64,000 nucleotides of DNA, taken from NCBI GenBank assembly GCA_035771175.1, contig CM069593.1, forward strand, positions 1,730,461-1,794,460. Direction: 5' to 3'. Positions within the stretch are counted from its first letter, which is position 1, and every line of letters begins with the position of its first letter. This stretch comes from Paratinospora sagittata. Lineage: Eukaryota; Streptophyta; Magnoliopsida; Ranunculales; Menispermaceae. The position numbers and the translations under genes were made by a program. Shown in pieces: positions 1 through 12,300 of the stretch. The notes under the pieces are model-generated. The model was not told the DNA's origin, made no database searches, and was given only the letters and a program-made list of their open reading frames with translations.

Positions 1-2238
1 TATATTATATGTTTATCTTTTTTTTTTGTTTACTTATTTATTGTTTATTTTATTTTTTTATTTAAGTAAATTTTACCTATTAGTTATTTTTCATGCTTTT
101 TCTTCTTTCCATAGAAGAATCTATATAGTAGTGTTTTAAAATATAAAATGTTGGGGACATATCTTATATCTTGAAAAAGAAAAAAAGGGGGGGCTATTGG
201 GACAAGAAAGGCAGTGATGGTAAACTTCAATAATTGAGATTTGTTTGTACTTATGACATGATTTGTGAAGGTTTCTTTTCTTTCACAGTAAGTATACCAG
301 TTCTTGGTTAGAATGAAAGAAGTCTTTTATCTCTACTCTTTTGGATACACCCCTTTGGGAAATTAGATCTTTTCTAGATACAGATGCAAGGATGACCTCA
401 AGAAAGCTATTGGCTGGCACCTGTCCAAAGCAGAAAGCTCATCTGGTATGGTAATTGAACAGCCTTTTGATTCCAATATAAATGTGCTGGCTTCTATTTT
501 TTTTCCCTCTAATCCTCCTTATATCTTTAGTTAAATGAAAAAAAAATCATTTCAATTTGTACTATCTCATCTTACCTTTCATTTGTTAAAAAAAGAAAGT
601 GTTCCATGAGGCCAAATCATATAAACAAACTTTTTGGTACGGCATAAATTTATCAAAAGAAAAGAAGAATTAACTTTTTGAGACTATACTTCTTTTTTTT
701 TGTTATAAATTAATTCTATAGTAAAACCATTTATAGTTCATCAAATGTATAATAAAAAAAATCCTATAGAGTATTATATAATTTTTTTTCTTGCCTACCA
801 CTATAAACTAAATATATAAGAATGGTGGGGGACAGGATAGAAACAATACAATACGGAGGATTTAAAGCCTAAAGCAAAAAGTAATGAACAAAAGGCCGGA
901 TGGATGGAGATCAACATCCTTTATTAATGCAAAAAAGAAGGTTAGCTAGATGACACCTATAGATCATTTTCACCTTTGAAGGTTCCTTGGAATGTAAGGA
1001 ACTGTGAATTTGAGAATATACAAAGAAACTACTTATGCATGTTTCGCTCTTTGAAATCCCCAAGCTACCAACTTGATAAGATCTTCAATCAAATTTTTCA
1101 AAATTTTGAACTACAAATTGATGATTAAGACAATCATATAGAAGAATTCCAACTACACCCCACCAAAGAAAAGGCCGAAAGCTGTTATAAGTTGCTGATC
1201 CATTAGAGCTTTTGTTTTTTCATTATTATAGGAAAGGAAAGCCAATTAGTACCATAGCCATAGGAGCTCCACTTTCCTTACCTTACTTTCTTCTTACTTC
1301 ATTCATATAATAGATAAAGCTGAAATGAGTGACAAGGACATCCATTTCTTTTCAAACTTTTCCTAAGTTAAAACCCAACAAAGCATTACCTTATAATTTC
1401 TCTCTCTCTCTCTCTAACAGTAGAGTCCTTTGTTGGTGACACATGGCTTTAGGTCACAGGCCATACTTGAAATAATAAAACCCTTTTCATGAAATTATAT
1501 TTATATTGACATTAGAGGTCCTTAATTATAATTGAAAATTGAGAGGAGATGTTTAGCACTAATTAGAACGTGTTTGATGGCTAAGAAAGTTTTATGGAGA
1601 AATATAGTTATCTCTAAAAATAATTTCTAAAAAAAAGATTTAGAGAGAATTTTTTATGATTATCTAATTGTAGGTGAGAAAATATTTTTATACGCAGGAA
1701 AAGAAAAAATTCCATTAAAGATAAGCATGAACGTTCATGCTATTAAAAATTTTCTCATCTCTATAAGTGAAAAAATTCCTCGGGTAAGAAAATATGGGTT
1801 GTCTCTAGATATTTCTCATTTTCTAAAGAAAATAGTAATTTTCTTAACTATCAATCATACCCTTTAAACCTAATGGTTACTTATGTGTTCCTTGTGACCT
1901 TACGATCTTTTTAACTCTCCAATTAAATCAGTCTAACCTTACTTTATGACTTCACCATCTAATTAATTTCATAAAATAAAGCTGCCTAACTCTTTTCTCA
2001 ATTTTCTCCACCCTAAACACATTTCCACAAGCCCATACCTAACATACCTACTTTTATGCAAGTGCCCCACCATTTACATACATATAAGTGTATCTCACAC
2101 GAACTAGTTAGCTAGTCCACTCTAGAAAGCTTAATCTGCTGCTTTGTATACTGTTCTTTCTCTCGTCAAGTTTATCTATAATTAGGCATCTCTTCTAAGC
2201 CATCTTGCTGATCAAATTAAGTACTCTCAGAGACGCAT
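1..2238. other. Gene-free AT-rich stretch
   Basis: No supported gene was found here. It holds poly(A)/poly(T) runs, a short CT microsatellite near 1402-1416 and a small inverted-repeat element at about 1570-1860. The last 200 bases are presumably the promoter and leader of the membrane-protein gene at 2239. A short block at about 383-445 reads without stops but has no recognisable similarity. Confidence 0.6.
1570..1860. mobile_element. Small inverted-repeat element (hAT-type MITE candidate)
   Basis: The ends form imperfect terminal inverted repeats. The left end reads GTGTTTGATGGCTAAGAAA, and the right end reverse-complements to GTATGATTGATAGTTAAGAAA. The roughly 290 bp interior is AT-rich with no ORF. 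The GTTTGATAG-GAGAAA theme recurs in the element near 60 kb, so the two may be one family. No clear target-site duplication was found, so the class is inferred from the ends only. Confidence 0.5.
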
Positions 2239-2625
2239 ATGGCTAGTGGCTACCATTCTTCTAAGTATGGTCTTGAGCCTCCTTCTTTGCCTCTACACTT
2301 GTGTTTCTTCCTTCTTGTACTGTTCTTGTTCATGGGTATTTCATGGTACACCCGTTATGAATCTGTGTTTGAAGATTTGTTTGATCAGATTAAGATGTTT
2401 CTGATATTGTCACCTCTCTTGCTGTTGCTGCTTGTTCACTTGTTATCAAGTGGATCAGAAAGAAGACATAGAGTTCCTTTCTTTATTCCTTTGCCTGAGA
2501 AGGATTCACTGCACAGAGCCGGAGGAACTCCTTGGGGTGTTGCTGCTTTACTTGTTTTTCTACTGTTCATGATCTCTCACCATTCTTCTTTACAAGAGCG
2601 CTTGTTCCCTTTGCTAAGCAGATGA
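2239..2625 (+). CDS. Small three-span membrane protein, unknown function
   Basis: This is a single-exon ORF of 128 residues. I do not recognise the family. The protein has a short polar N-terminus and then three hydrophobic stretches at about residues 17-37, 51-70 and 98-115. The second contains a run of leucines. A basic loop with SGSERRHR lies between spans 2 and 3, and a conserved-looking GGTPWG motif precedes span 3. There is no obvious cleavable signal peptide. The ATG at 2239 is the first in frame. The 3' flank is AT-rich with no competing ORF. It could be one of the many plant 'transmembrane protein' families known only from sequence. Composition and length make it a likely real gene, but nothing here indicates a function. 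Confidence 0.7.
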   Translation: MASGYHSSKYGLEPPSLPLHLCFFLLVLFLFMGISWYTRYESVFEDLFDQIKMFLILSPLLLLLLVHLLSSGSERRHRVPFFIPLPEKDSLHRAGGTPWGVAALLVFLLFMISHHSSLQERLFPLLSR

Positions 2626-5126
2626 GATAATATGTATATTTACATTGTGAAATTGATGTTAAAAAATGATGGGTCTTGGTGATTTTACAAGTAGAGATGC
2701 ATATGTAATTGTTTAACTGTTCTTTTACTCCCAAGTTTGCTAGCTACTCTGATCTGTTTGTTCTGTAAGGTATATATATATAGCTGATGGGGATGGTTGG
2801 TTGATGTAAGTTTAAGGGTCCCTCATTTTGGTTTGCTATTATATATCTGTTGTTCTTTTAATGTGCAGTGTTTTTACTGTATTTAAGTTAATATCATTTT
2901 TTTCTTTTTTTCCTTTTTTCATATAGAGACCTTTAAATTCTAAGAAATCAGGTGTAAGTAAGTTAATATCATTTTTTTTTCCATATAAGAAATCAGGTAT
3001 GAAATTAATTAAGCCATAATCAACAATCCGCCATAATTCACAGATTTTAATGTCAAAAGAAGAAGAAGAAGAAGAGACTCACAAATTTTGGTAAAGCAAC
3101 ATCAATCTTTTTCTTCTTTCTTATTTTTTTTTTTCCCTTGTAGGTTCACAAACAAGTAAATTGGAGAAAATGGTTCCATGAGAAGATGACAGAGAGCAGA
3201 CAACATTCACACACATATGTATAGACCCTTAATATATATACAAGGAGCATATAAAGCTAGAAGTTTTATAGAAACCTCACTTCCTTTGGATTTATTTTAC
3301 TTTTTCTCAACAACCCTTTTTTTAAGAGGGTGTTGTGAGCAATCTCTAGATGATTGATTCCTGTAAAATGACTAGTAATTATCAAATTGATCCCACAATG
3401 CATTAAATCTTGATTTTTTTATTTTTTTTTGCTGTTGCAAGGTATTAAATCTTGATTTTTCAAAGGGTTAATAATGATTCTAGTAGAAGATGTTTCAAGC
3501 TATCTGCAGAGTCAAGCTGTACTACTATGAGATTGGAATTGGATCTAATTTCATTTTATTACATGATTTCAGTTTCTATCACTTTGGATACCATGTTACT
3601 CATCCCCTTTCTCAGTTCTAAAAACTATGTATTGAAGCCCCTGGTTGTTTATATGTTTGAAGGGTTGATTCCAATCATCCAAATCTTGACATGGGCCATG
3701 ACTTACCCTTTCTCTTTTCTTTCAATTATTGCTTGTGCATAGGATCCTGACTAGAGAGAACTTGTTATAAGAGAATTTGCTAAGTGCGTGGGAGAAAGAG
3801 TCCCTTGCCCCTACTTACAACGGCTCTTTTGACTGCCTTTTTTTAACGGATATTCTAAAATCTAATAGCCTAAGTGTTCCTTGTGCATAGATATCAATAT
3901 GTTACCTAATACGTGAGCCTCCTATTATTGTGGGTAACAAAGAAAAAACAATTTAAGCCCAAAGTATTTTTAAAGATAAAAAATAATAATTTTTTTTATT
4001 TTAGAATAAGTTGGGTAAAACCAACTTTTACTAAATACTGTTTTTTTTAATACGCTTCTCGAAAAAGTTCTTTTGTTTTGCTCTCCCAAAAAGTGAGTTT
4101 TTTACTGTACAAAGAATAGAATGGTTTTTTTTTTTCCTCCATGTTTAGTATTAATTAATATACTAAATTATATTTTCTTGTAATAAAAACCGAAGCTTGT
4201 AGTTACTTTTAGGCGAGGCTGCAAGGGTTAGTGATGTCAAAAGAAGGGATTTTTGCCGACGTATGGTTGATTAAAAAAAATTTAGCTGAAATAGGAAGAT
4301 AAAACTTCTATTTGCCATGTTACAGTAGTTTTGCCAAGTTGGCTGCCAATTGGACGCTAATGTGGCGACTCTTTTATTTTCCAAATATTAGACATGAAAA
4401 TGTCCAATGAAAACTCCTTCAGATTAGGAGTTTTTATTTTTTTAGTATGTAAAATTTTGTAGGTCATATTATACAATGTGTCTATGACATTATAAAAGTT
4501 ATATGCAATATTGGCCTTGTTTAAAAATAGAAGGGTGTTTTTACCTAAAAGAATTATTGTCAAACACAAATGAAAGAAGAAAAGAGCTTAATCAAAATGC
4601 TTTGAAAATTTTTGAAAATCGCGTTTCAATTGCAAATGCATGGATGTCAAATGACACCCAAAGTGCATTTTGACAAAATTATTCACCACGATGCTATTTT
4701 GCCACTTCTATGTAAAAAATATAGAGAGTTTTTTAATAAAAAAATAAGAGAATTCTAAATGACAATTGCCGAATTGTAACAAAAACTTCCAACGAAGAGT
4801 TTTTATTTGAAAACTCTCATTCATGCGTTTTTAGGTGTTTTCTTTTAAAAATAATTTAGAAACATTAGCACTTTTGCTACGTAGGCGCCAACGTGGCCAA
4901 AGTGCTGTATTTTGGCTAATAGAAAATTGGTGGCCGTATTTAAGGAAAAAAAAAAAGATCAGCTGTATTTTGGCCAAAAGTCCGTCAAAACAACAACAAC
5001 AAGTGCCACGAGGCAAAATCGGATGCCACGTAGCGTTGGCTTACCTAGCACACGGGAGTACTGGATCCATAAGTTTATATACGAAAAACACGTCGTATAC
5101 TGTAACAGCGTATCAGAAAGGCAAAG
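2626..5126. other. Intergenic, AT-rich
   Basis: No supported gene was found. Short ORFs at 3452-3742 and 4357-4569 have low-complexity, AT-driven composition and no recognisable domain. The segment from about 4830 to 5126 is richer in GC and is the likely promoter and 5' leader of the gene starting at 5127. Confidence 0.55.
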
Positions 5127-7414
5127 ATGGCTGAAGAGGGAAAACCAGATGCCCAGCTCTTTCATCTCCTCACTAATCTCCTTCGACAGGTTTCTATTTC
5201 TTTCTCTCTGTGAGTTTTTAATTGATTTTTTATTTTTTTTGCTTACATTAGATTTATCAGTTCAGTTTTTTGACTAATGCCCTTGTTTTTATAAGAAATT
5301 CTTTGGTGGGTGTTGTAAATTTGTAATCTTGAAGCATTAGATGTTGCTATATTTTAGTCAGAGTTCGATTTAGTTGAGATTTCTCCCCCAACTCTTGAAT
5401 TAGTTATTATGGTTAGGCTTTTTTGGCATGAATTCTACTTGATTTAGATTTAGATTTTAGATTTAGGATTTGCTTTTCCGGTTTGAAATCGAAGTAATTG
5501 CGAGTTGGGTAATTGGGCACAATCAAAGATGTTTTTATTCTGGGTTTTTTTGATAAATTTTTTCTATTACTGGATATATAAGATTTGATGAAATCTATGG
5601 GTTTGGTTTTCAATCATTCTTTAGATTGAGGTTGCACATTGATTTGGTATTATTAATTAAGGTTGTTCCCAAATTACTCATTTGATTTGAGATTGATTTA
5701 CCCTTTCCTCCACCTATATATATGTTCATTGATGATTTTTTTGGCTATTAGAGATTACGGCATGCGTGTATGTAGTCAAAGATGCCCAAAACACACGAAC
5801 CCAGTTACTGGTTATGTAGTTGATTGCTGCAATTAGAGCTCTTTGGAGGTCCCAACTATGTTTATTCTTAGGTTTGTTTGAACGAGCTTTCTATACGTTT
5901 AGGCTTTAAGGAAGGTTTGCAAGGAGATGTGACTAGCTATCCATTGTTGTAATATGTGGTAAACTAGTGGCTGTAGGTGAGATGCTCCAATTGTTTGTAT
6001 GTTTTTTAACAATAAAAAATCGGGCAAAATCTAATTCAAATAAGGTGAATGAAAATCTTTCCTTACTTATCTAGGAAGTTCAAAGCCTGAGATAATCCTG
6101 AAAATTATCTCACCACCAAGACTTCGTCTCATGGCTCATTTTGATGTCAACAAATGCACAGAACAACCTGTTCGTATTGAAATTAGAAACAAGAACAACT
6201 CAGTAACAGATTTTATTTTATTTTAATCCTGGGATGTTAAATTTTCCGAACTAAATTTTCCTTTCGGGTCATAATTTCACTCGGTAGTGTAGGTGATTTA
6301 TGGGATTGAAGGACAATTTTGTATGATGTTGTCGAGTTATATTACAAAAGATTGATGCTTAGCTCTATTCCTAGTTTTCTTTTGAAATTTACGTTTGCAG
6401 AAGTATGAGACTGACCTCTCTCTCTTTCTTTTTTTTGAGAAGAAACAATGCTAGTTGTATAACCAACTCCATCACCAGACTGTACTCTTGGGGAGGAATC
6501 AAGCCGGTTCTTGACCCATTAATCCCCCTCACCCCCTAGGTAGAGGCAGTGGCAAGAGTTGAACCTAGGACCTTTGGGTTCCAAAGCCACCTCTTTACCA
6601 ACTGCACCTTTGAGATTGAGAGAGACTGACCTCTCTCTCAATCTCTTTCTTGGAAGACTTTTATGTTTATGTATGTTAAATCAGAGTTTCAGTTTTGTTG
6701 GACCAAGTATTACTATTTTGGAGCCTCCTCATGGAATTATAAAGTGCCAATAAACACTTACTTCGGTTTAATGCATTGGGATCTTATATTTTTAGCTATC
6801 CTTGGGAAAATATTACCTTGGGAGTCGTTTACTTTCTGCTTATCATAGGGTTTAAAAACTTGTGAAAGGTATTCATTGGTGTTACTGTTTCTGTAATGCT
6901 ACTCTAAAAAAAAAGGGATGTTGGGAGTATTCATCGCAATATGTGATTGTGTAGGTTGAATCATCAAGCAATCAAGAAGAAGTTGAATTACGTGCGAAAA
7001 TTGAAGCACTTGGCTTAGAAGTGACAAAAGTTCCATCAAAGCCATCAAAAACTCTAGATGAGGTAGTTTGAAGTTCATATACAATTAATTTCATACATGA
7101 AAATTTTCTCTCTTTCATTTCTTTTTGGGATGAAATTTCATTTCTCATAAGGCAATTGTGCTTCTTTTGTTACTGTTTTTCTTATATTTAAGCTGGAAAT
7201 AGCCAAGGAGTTGGACAAGCTATCGGCCAAATTGGATGATGTGGACGAGATGATATCCTCCGCCATTGCTGCAGATCCTCAGGTGCAAACTCTTTTGAGT
7301 AGCACTGCTGATGTATGGATGCCTGTCATTACAGCTACTTCCGATGAAAGGCGAGACTTTAGAGCTTCTGTTCAAGATGGAAATTGTGAAACCCAAGGGA
7401 AGAAGCCCAATTAA
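5127..7414 (+). CDS. Conserved-looking small helical/coiled-coil protein, three exons
   Basis: Exons: 5127-5189, 6955-7062 and 7193-7414. All junctions are phase 0 with GT donors and AG acceptors, giving 130 residues. The first exon encodes MAEEGKPDAQLFHLLTNLLRQ, reached from the ATG at 5127. The middle is charged and helical (EEVELRAKIEALGLEVTK), followed by ELDKLSAKLDDVDEMISSA with coiled-coil-like heptads. A DVWMPVITATSDERRDF segment precedes a polar tail. I do not recognise a named family and no catalytic motif is visible, so a structural or adaptor role is only a guess. Intron 1 (1,765 bp) contains a SINE at 6425-6621. Frame agreement over three exons and absence of stops support a functional gene. 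Confidence 0.78.
6425..6621 (-). mobile_element. tRNA-derived SINE with 18-bp target-site duplication
   Basis: Read on the minus strand, the element starts with a box A-like TGCAGTTGGTAAAGAGGTGG and a box B-like GGTCCTAGGTTCAACTC, as in tRNA-derived SINEs. It ends in TTGTTTCTTCTCAAAAA and an A-rich tail. It is flanked by an exact 18-bp direct repeat, GAGACTGACCTCTCTCTC, at 6407-6424 and 6622-6639. The intact duplication suggests a fairly recent insertion into intron 1 of the small helical protein gene, antisense to it. The 3' end matches that of the L1 element at 16-22 kb. Confidence 0.85.
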
Positions 7415-8603
7415 AGCCTTGCAATCTCTTGAGCATTCCTTTGTTCCTCCATACAATAAATTGCAAAACCAATGTGGAATATTTTAGGCCATCACAAAAA
7501 AATTGATTTGTTGAGTGAGGATGATGATGATGATGATGATATTATTGAAAAGATTTCAGTTAAGATGCTTTATATGATATTGCTGTAATGCACTATCTAA
7601 GAAATTGTAATTGGGAAGGAGTATACTTCTTCTGGCAATCAGTATTAATATGCATATTAATCTTGTGCTTCTCATTGGCCTTGGTGAAATTAAATTTTCT
7701 TGTCTTGCAAATTCAACTTTGTTGGTTTGATCCAATTTGATCACTACTAAACAAAGAAACTCATGTTCATCACATGGCAAACTTGTGGTTCATTTTTCTG
7801 ATTTTGAGTATTGCAGAGGAATTGGAATGGCAATTTCCTTGTATACAACTCTGACCATACTTTGTCTGAAATTCTTTTCATTGCAGCTAAAGAATGAGGA
7901 AAAAATCATTCTCTTGCCTTAGTTAACATTTAAGAAGAAGAAAACAAACTCCTTGTACTGCTCAGAAGGCAATTAGAACAGAACCCAATGACCCAAAAGA
8001 TTTAGTGCATTATTAATACATAAAATAATTTTATTTGGATTATTAAAAATAATATAAAATCTATACTAAGAATTTATTGTAACATATAACAGACAATTGC
8101 TAAGATGGTTGCATTAGGTGGTCAATGCAAGAGAATATACCACGTGGTATTCAAGAAGAAGAATCCCTTTGGCCAGTGCCAAGTGTCGCGTAGCGAAGAC
8201 ACAAACACAAAAGCGATCGGCCGTCCAGAAGAATAAACTTACATCACACTAAGCAGAGTCACTCCAAGGAATGTCGACTCGAGCACCAAAATACTCAGGC
8301 AACCACCCTCACTTACTACCCGACACGTCATTAACGCAACGCGAACTATATCTAATTCCTAACTAACCGCGGTAGAGTTACTCTGTTAAAGCACACGTGT
8401 CTCTAAACTAACGCATGTGCTTCAAACTTTGTGTGTTATAGTCCCACACAGCGAGAGAGACAAGACGGCAGTTAAAACGGTTTGTTTGTCGGACATGGTC
8501 TTGCTCTAGCGTTGCTGCCTCTTTGTTCTCTTCCTCTTCCTCCACGCCTTACTTCTTGTTCTTTTCGTTGTTTATTTGCAGGCCGAAAACCAAGCTCTCT
8601 ATA
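7415..8603. promoter_or_regulatory. Intergenic region and probable LIN promoter with two G-boxes
   Basis: The first part holds the 3' flank of the upstream gene, including a short GATGAT repeat near 7520. From about 8100 the composition turns GC-richer. A perfect palindromic G-box, ACCACGTGGT, lies at 8139-8148 and a second, ACACGTGT, at 8393-8400. These are classical bZIP/bHLH binding sites, so stress- or light-linked control of the downstream gene is possible. That is inference only. Confidence 0.45.
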
Positions 8604-8720
8604 ATGACGTTTCGATATTCTTCATTCTCTCGTCTTCTTCTTCTCCGTTTCAATCAAAGATCACTCACTGCTCCTTTCTCCATTCCCTCCTCTTCTTCTT
8701 CTTATTCGTCCTTCAGATGA
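8604..8720 (+). other. Candidate upstream ORF in the LIN leader
   Basis: An ATG at 8604 opens a 38-codon ORF ending at TGA 8718-8720, about 0.7 kb before the LIN start codon. Its product is rich in Ser, Arg and Leu and starts MTFRYSSFSRLLLLRFNQRS. If this part of the leader is in the mature mRNA, the ORF could reduce translation of the main frame. It may equally be removed by leader splicing or lie outside the transcript. Confidence 0.3.
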
Positions 8721-8830
8721 AAGATTGCTTTTGATCAGCTCTGATATAACTTTAATTCTCATTTCCATTTCAAAAGCTTAATTTGGTTCCTGTTTGAAAC
8801 AGAAATCTCGAGGAATCGAACGGCTTCTTT

Positions 8831-9290
8831 GTGGATTGTCTATGCTTGGAGATTTGATCTCTTGGAGAACTAAATCGATTCTTCAAGGTAGGAGGATTCT
8901 GGTAGAGATTTTGGTGTTTAAAAGTTTTTTGTTTGCATTTTTTTGAGGTTTTTTTTTTTTTTTTTTTGTGTGGGTTGTCTGCCGGGGCTTGTGTTTCAAA
9001 AGAAATCTCGAGGAAGACGGCTTCTCGGAGTGAATCCAACTGTTTTTTTTGTGGATTGTCTAGCTTGGAGATCAGTCTCTTGGAGGACTAAATCGATTCC
9101 AAGGTAGGAGGATTGCGGCAGAGTTTTTCGTGTTTCGGAGTGCATCGACCTGCTACATGGATTGTCTGTGCTTGGAGATCGGTCCTTTGGAGAATTAAAT
9201 CGGTTTCAAGATCATTGGAAGGAGGAGGTTTAAGGTAGGAGGATTTTGGTAAGAGTTTTTGGTGTTTTGAAGTTTGCATCTGCCTTTGAC
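8831..9290 (+). repeat. Three imperfect tandem copies in the LIN 5' leader
   Basis: Units begin at about 8831, 9051 and 9157, each with a variant of TGGATTGTCTATGCTTGGAGAT. Each is followed by TTGGAGAACTAAATCG-like sequence, then GGTAGGAGGATT and TTTTGGTGTTT. A shared AAATCTCGAGGA segment also precedes units 1 and 2 (about 8803 and 9003). Every copy therefore carries the same potential GGTAGG splice donor. The array lies just upstream of the LIN start codon. Confidence 0.8.
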
Positions 9291-9395
9291 AAAAAAAAAA
9301 AAAAAGAAGTTTGTATGTGTTTTTCAGGTTCTTTTTTTTTGTGTATGTTGTCTTTTGCAGAAGTTTCATTTGAAAAAGTTGGAGGGGGAGGAGGA

Positions 9396-12300
9396 ATGGC
9401 GTCTCCTTCTTTGGAGGAGCTTCTAGCGGAGGAAGGATTCAGAGGGAGGAAATCAAGAAGATCATCTTTTAAATCGGAAGCAGTGAGTATGCCACTTAAT
9501 CTTTATGAGGTGCAGAATCAGAAAGGTTCTGCATCCCGTGGTCGAATTAGGACAGAGAGGACCAAGTCTGATGTCTCTGGATATAAGGGAACAAGCGAAT
9601 TTTCGAAAACCGAGAGAGTTACGAGTAGGAAATCTAGGGATAATATGATTAGAAGCAAGGAAATTGTGCAAGGAAAGACAAAGAATGGGAAATCTGAAGA
9701 GAGAGATCCTGAAGCTGTGCAGGTAGTTGAGAGGCTCCACGCCAAGACGTCGGTAGATTTACCAGGTGATGCAACAGTAGCTCATGGCAGAAACCAAAGC
9801 GATGTGGAAGAAAATGAGAGATTTAAGGATATATTTTCCAATGAGGACGAAGAAAGTGAAAGGGGTAGGATCAAAGATTCTGATAAATTAGGTGGAAAGG
9901 AGAAGGTTAAGGACAAGTACAGCAATATTATTCTAAGGCATTTTAGTTTTGGAAATAATTCTGGAAAGACCCTACAGCAGGCTGAGACCTCTGATAATAG
10001 ATATAATAGAAAGTTAGAGACTCATAAAAGCTTTAAAGTTTTTCAGAGTAAAAAACATCTTGACACTGAACCACCTGTTCCTGAACCTGCACTTAATGAA
10101 GTAGCAATCCAAGCCATGGTCTCTATTCTAAGTGGTTATATCAAACGTTTTCTCAAAGACAAGGAATTTCAAGAATCACTTCATTGCAATTGTTTGGCCT
10201 GTATAAGCTCTGTGAAATTAGAAGAAAGCCATCGGACAGATGTGAACGTAATAACTAATCTTGAAGATGCAATAGAAATAGTAGAAGGCTCCGCCCAAGA
10301 GACTAGAAATGCAAAAGAGTTAAAGAAAGCCTCATTGCAGCTTAGTGTCATTACAAGCTTGAATTCAAAAGATTTAAAGGACGGGTTTACTTCTGGAATT
10401 CATAATTCGTTGTTGTCAGCATGTGCCCATCTCTATCTTTGTGTGATTTATAAAATACAGAAAAAGGACAAGATATCGGCAAAGCATCTTCTTCAAGTTT
10501 TCTGTGATTCACCCTCCCACGCACGGTTGAGTTTGTTGCCCGAGTTATGGGACCTTGTCTTTCTTCCTCATCTTTCACATTTGAGAGTCTGGTATGATCA
10601 AGAAGTGACATCTATTCCTGACACATCTAGCAGGCCAAGGAAACTGAAAGTTCTTGAAAAAGTATATAATGAGATACTGGATTCAGGTACTTACCAGTTT
10701 GCTGTGTATTACAAGAATTGGCTGACTGAGGGAGCTGAAGCTCCTTCCCTTCCTTCCATTACCATTCCCTCAATGTCAGTTCAGCAATTTCCAAAAGAAA
10801 GCTCATTTGGACATTCCCCAGATCTACCTAGGCCAATTGATCCAATGTCATCTCAACCAATGATCAGCAAAAAGCTATATGATGCCGTTTTTGTTCATTC
10901 AACTAAACAAGAATACACTGGTGAATCAGATGAAGAAAATGAGGAAGAGAACTTTGAGAACTGCACCAGTGGTTCTGATGCTATGGCAGAAGAAGACAAA
11001 AGGATGGTCACTTACTCTCTGGAGCAAGAAAACCCTACCTATCTGCCTTTTCAACAAGATGTTAGTGAAAGCAGAGTAGCAGATGAGCCTCATCATGTAA
11101 GAAGTTCAACTCATTTAATCTTTTTTCTTGTGCTTGTTGATTGTTCGATGATTTTCATAATCATAGGAATCTTTTACTATAAATTTACACTCTAAAATCT
11201 TCAGAATTCAGATAGATTGATAGCTTATGTTCTCTGTTGAACGGCATATGCACAAATTGTATAGAATTTCCACTCATGAAAATACCAAGTGATCTTCTGT
11301 GTCCAATAAAGACCCTGTACATGCTGCTATCTAGTCATTGAGATGATACATATAAATTATCTGTCATAACATGGTATTAATATGACACCAGTTCCCATAC
11401 AATCAAAGCCCAAAAAAAATTGTTCCTTTTGAGATGTTCAAGAGTTGTGGAAGGCATAATTGCATGAAGAATATCTGTTATAATGATCTGATGTCAACAT
11501 ATATTCTATGATGTAGTTCAGTAGATATATCATATCTCAAAAATTTCAATTCTTTGCAGGTTGATGGGCTATCACCAACTGCTGAGGAACAATGCAGATT
11601 ACCATTTATAAGTGCTTCCAAGGAAAGAGAGCTCAAGGGTAAAATTGAAAATATTCATTTCTGCCCTACGATTCAAGGGAGTATGCATATGTTACAAGTT
11701 CTGCCACATAAGAAGGCAAATGAGCTCATCCTTAACAAGCTAGCAGAGTCTGTTTTTCCAAGTCCTCAAGCTGAGAATTCCATTGATTTCTCTCCTGCTA
11801 TCTCTGCATCACATTTGAAAGAGACACCACCGCATGATTCGCGTTCAAATGTACTCAGATATGGACTCCTAAAGTTTATTTTATTTTGAATTAAGATCAA
11901 CATTGATCATTGGATTCTGACTTTGCTACTTTTATTTTCCTCTTTCTTAATGCAGCTAATCCACACAAGTCCATGTGTTGAAGGTGAGATGTTGGATCCA
12001 ACGCATGACTCCTAATACTTAATCACTCTGTTATATCACTATTATCTGATGCAAACCATCCTCTAACACCTATATGAATTAAGCTCTTCAACACAATAGT
12101 TATTTTCTGGTTAAAAATAGCTACATTACAATAATGAATTACATGTTAGCAGATCTGTCAGGGTTTTGGGACTTCAAAGGAACCGTATCAGACATGTCAC
12201 ATTCATTTTAGAGGCGAAAATGTTGCTCCATGTCTGTGCTTTTGCATGTTTAATTCCTAAACAGAAAAATAAGTTGCTTATGCTAGTGTTTCCTCAGTGC

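Noticed and set aside
383..445. Possible exon reading RCKDDLKKAIGWHLSKAESS
   Set aside because: The reading is suggestive, but no acceptor and donor pair or partner exon could be assigned and the family is not recognised.
4835..5277. Overlapping ORFs of 99 and 121 codons on the plus strand
   Set aside because: They overlap exon 1 of the 130-residue protein in other frames and run into its intron. Their composition is not protein-like.
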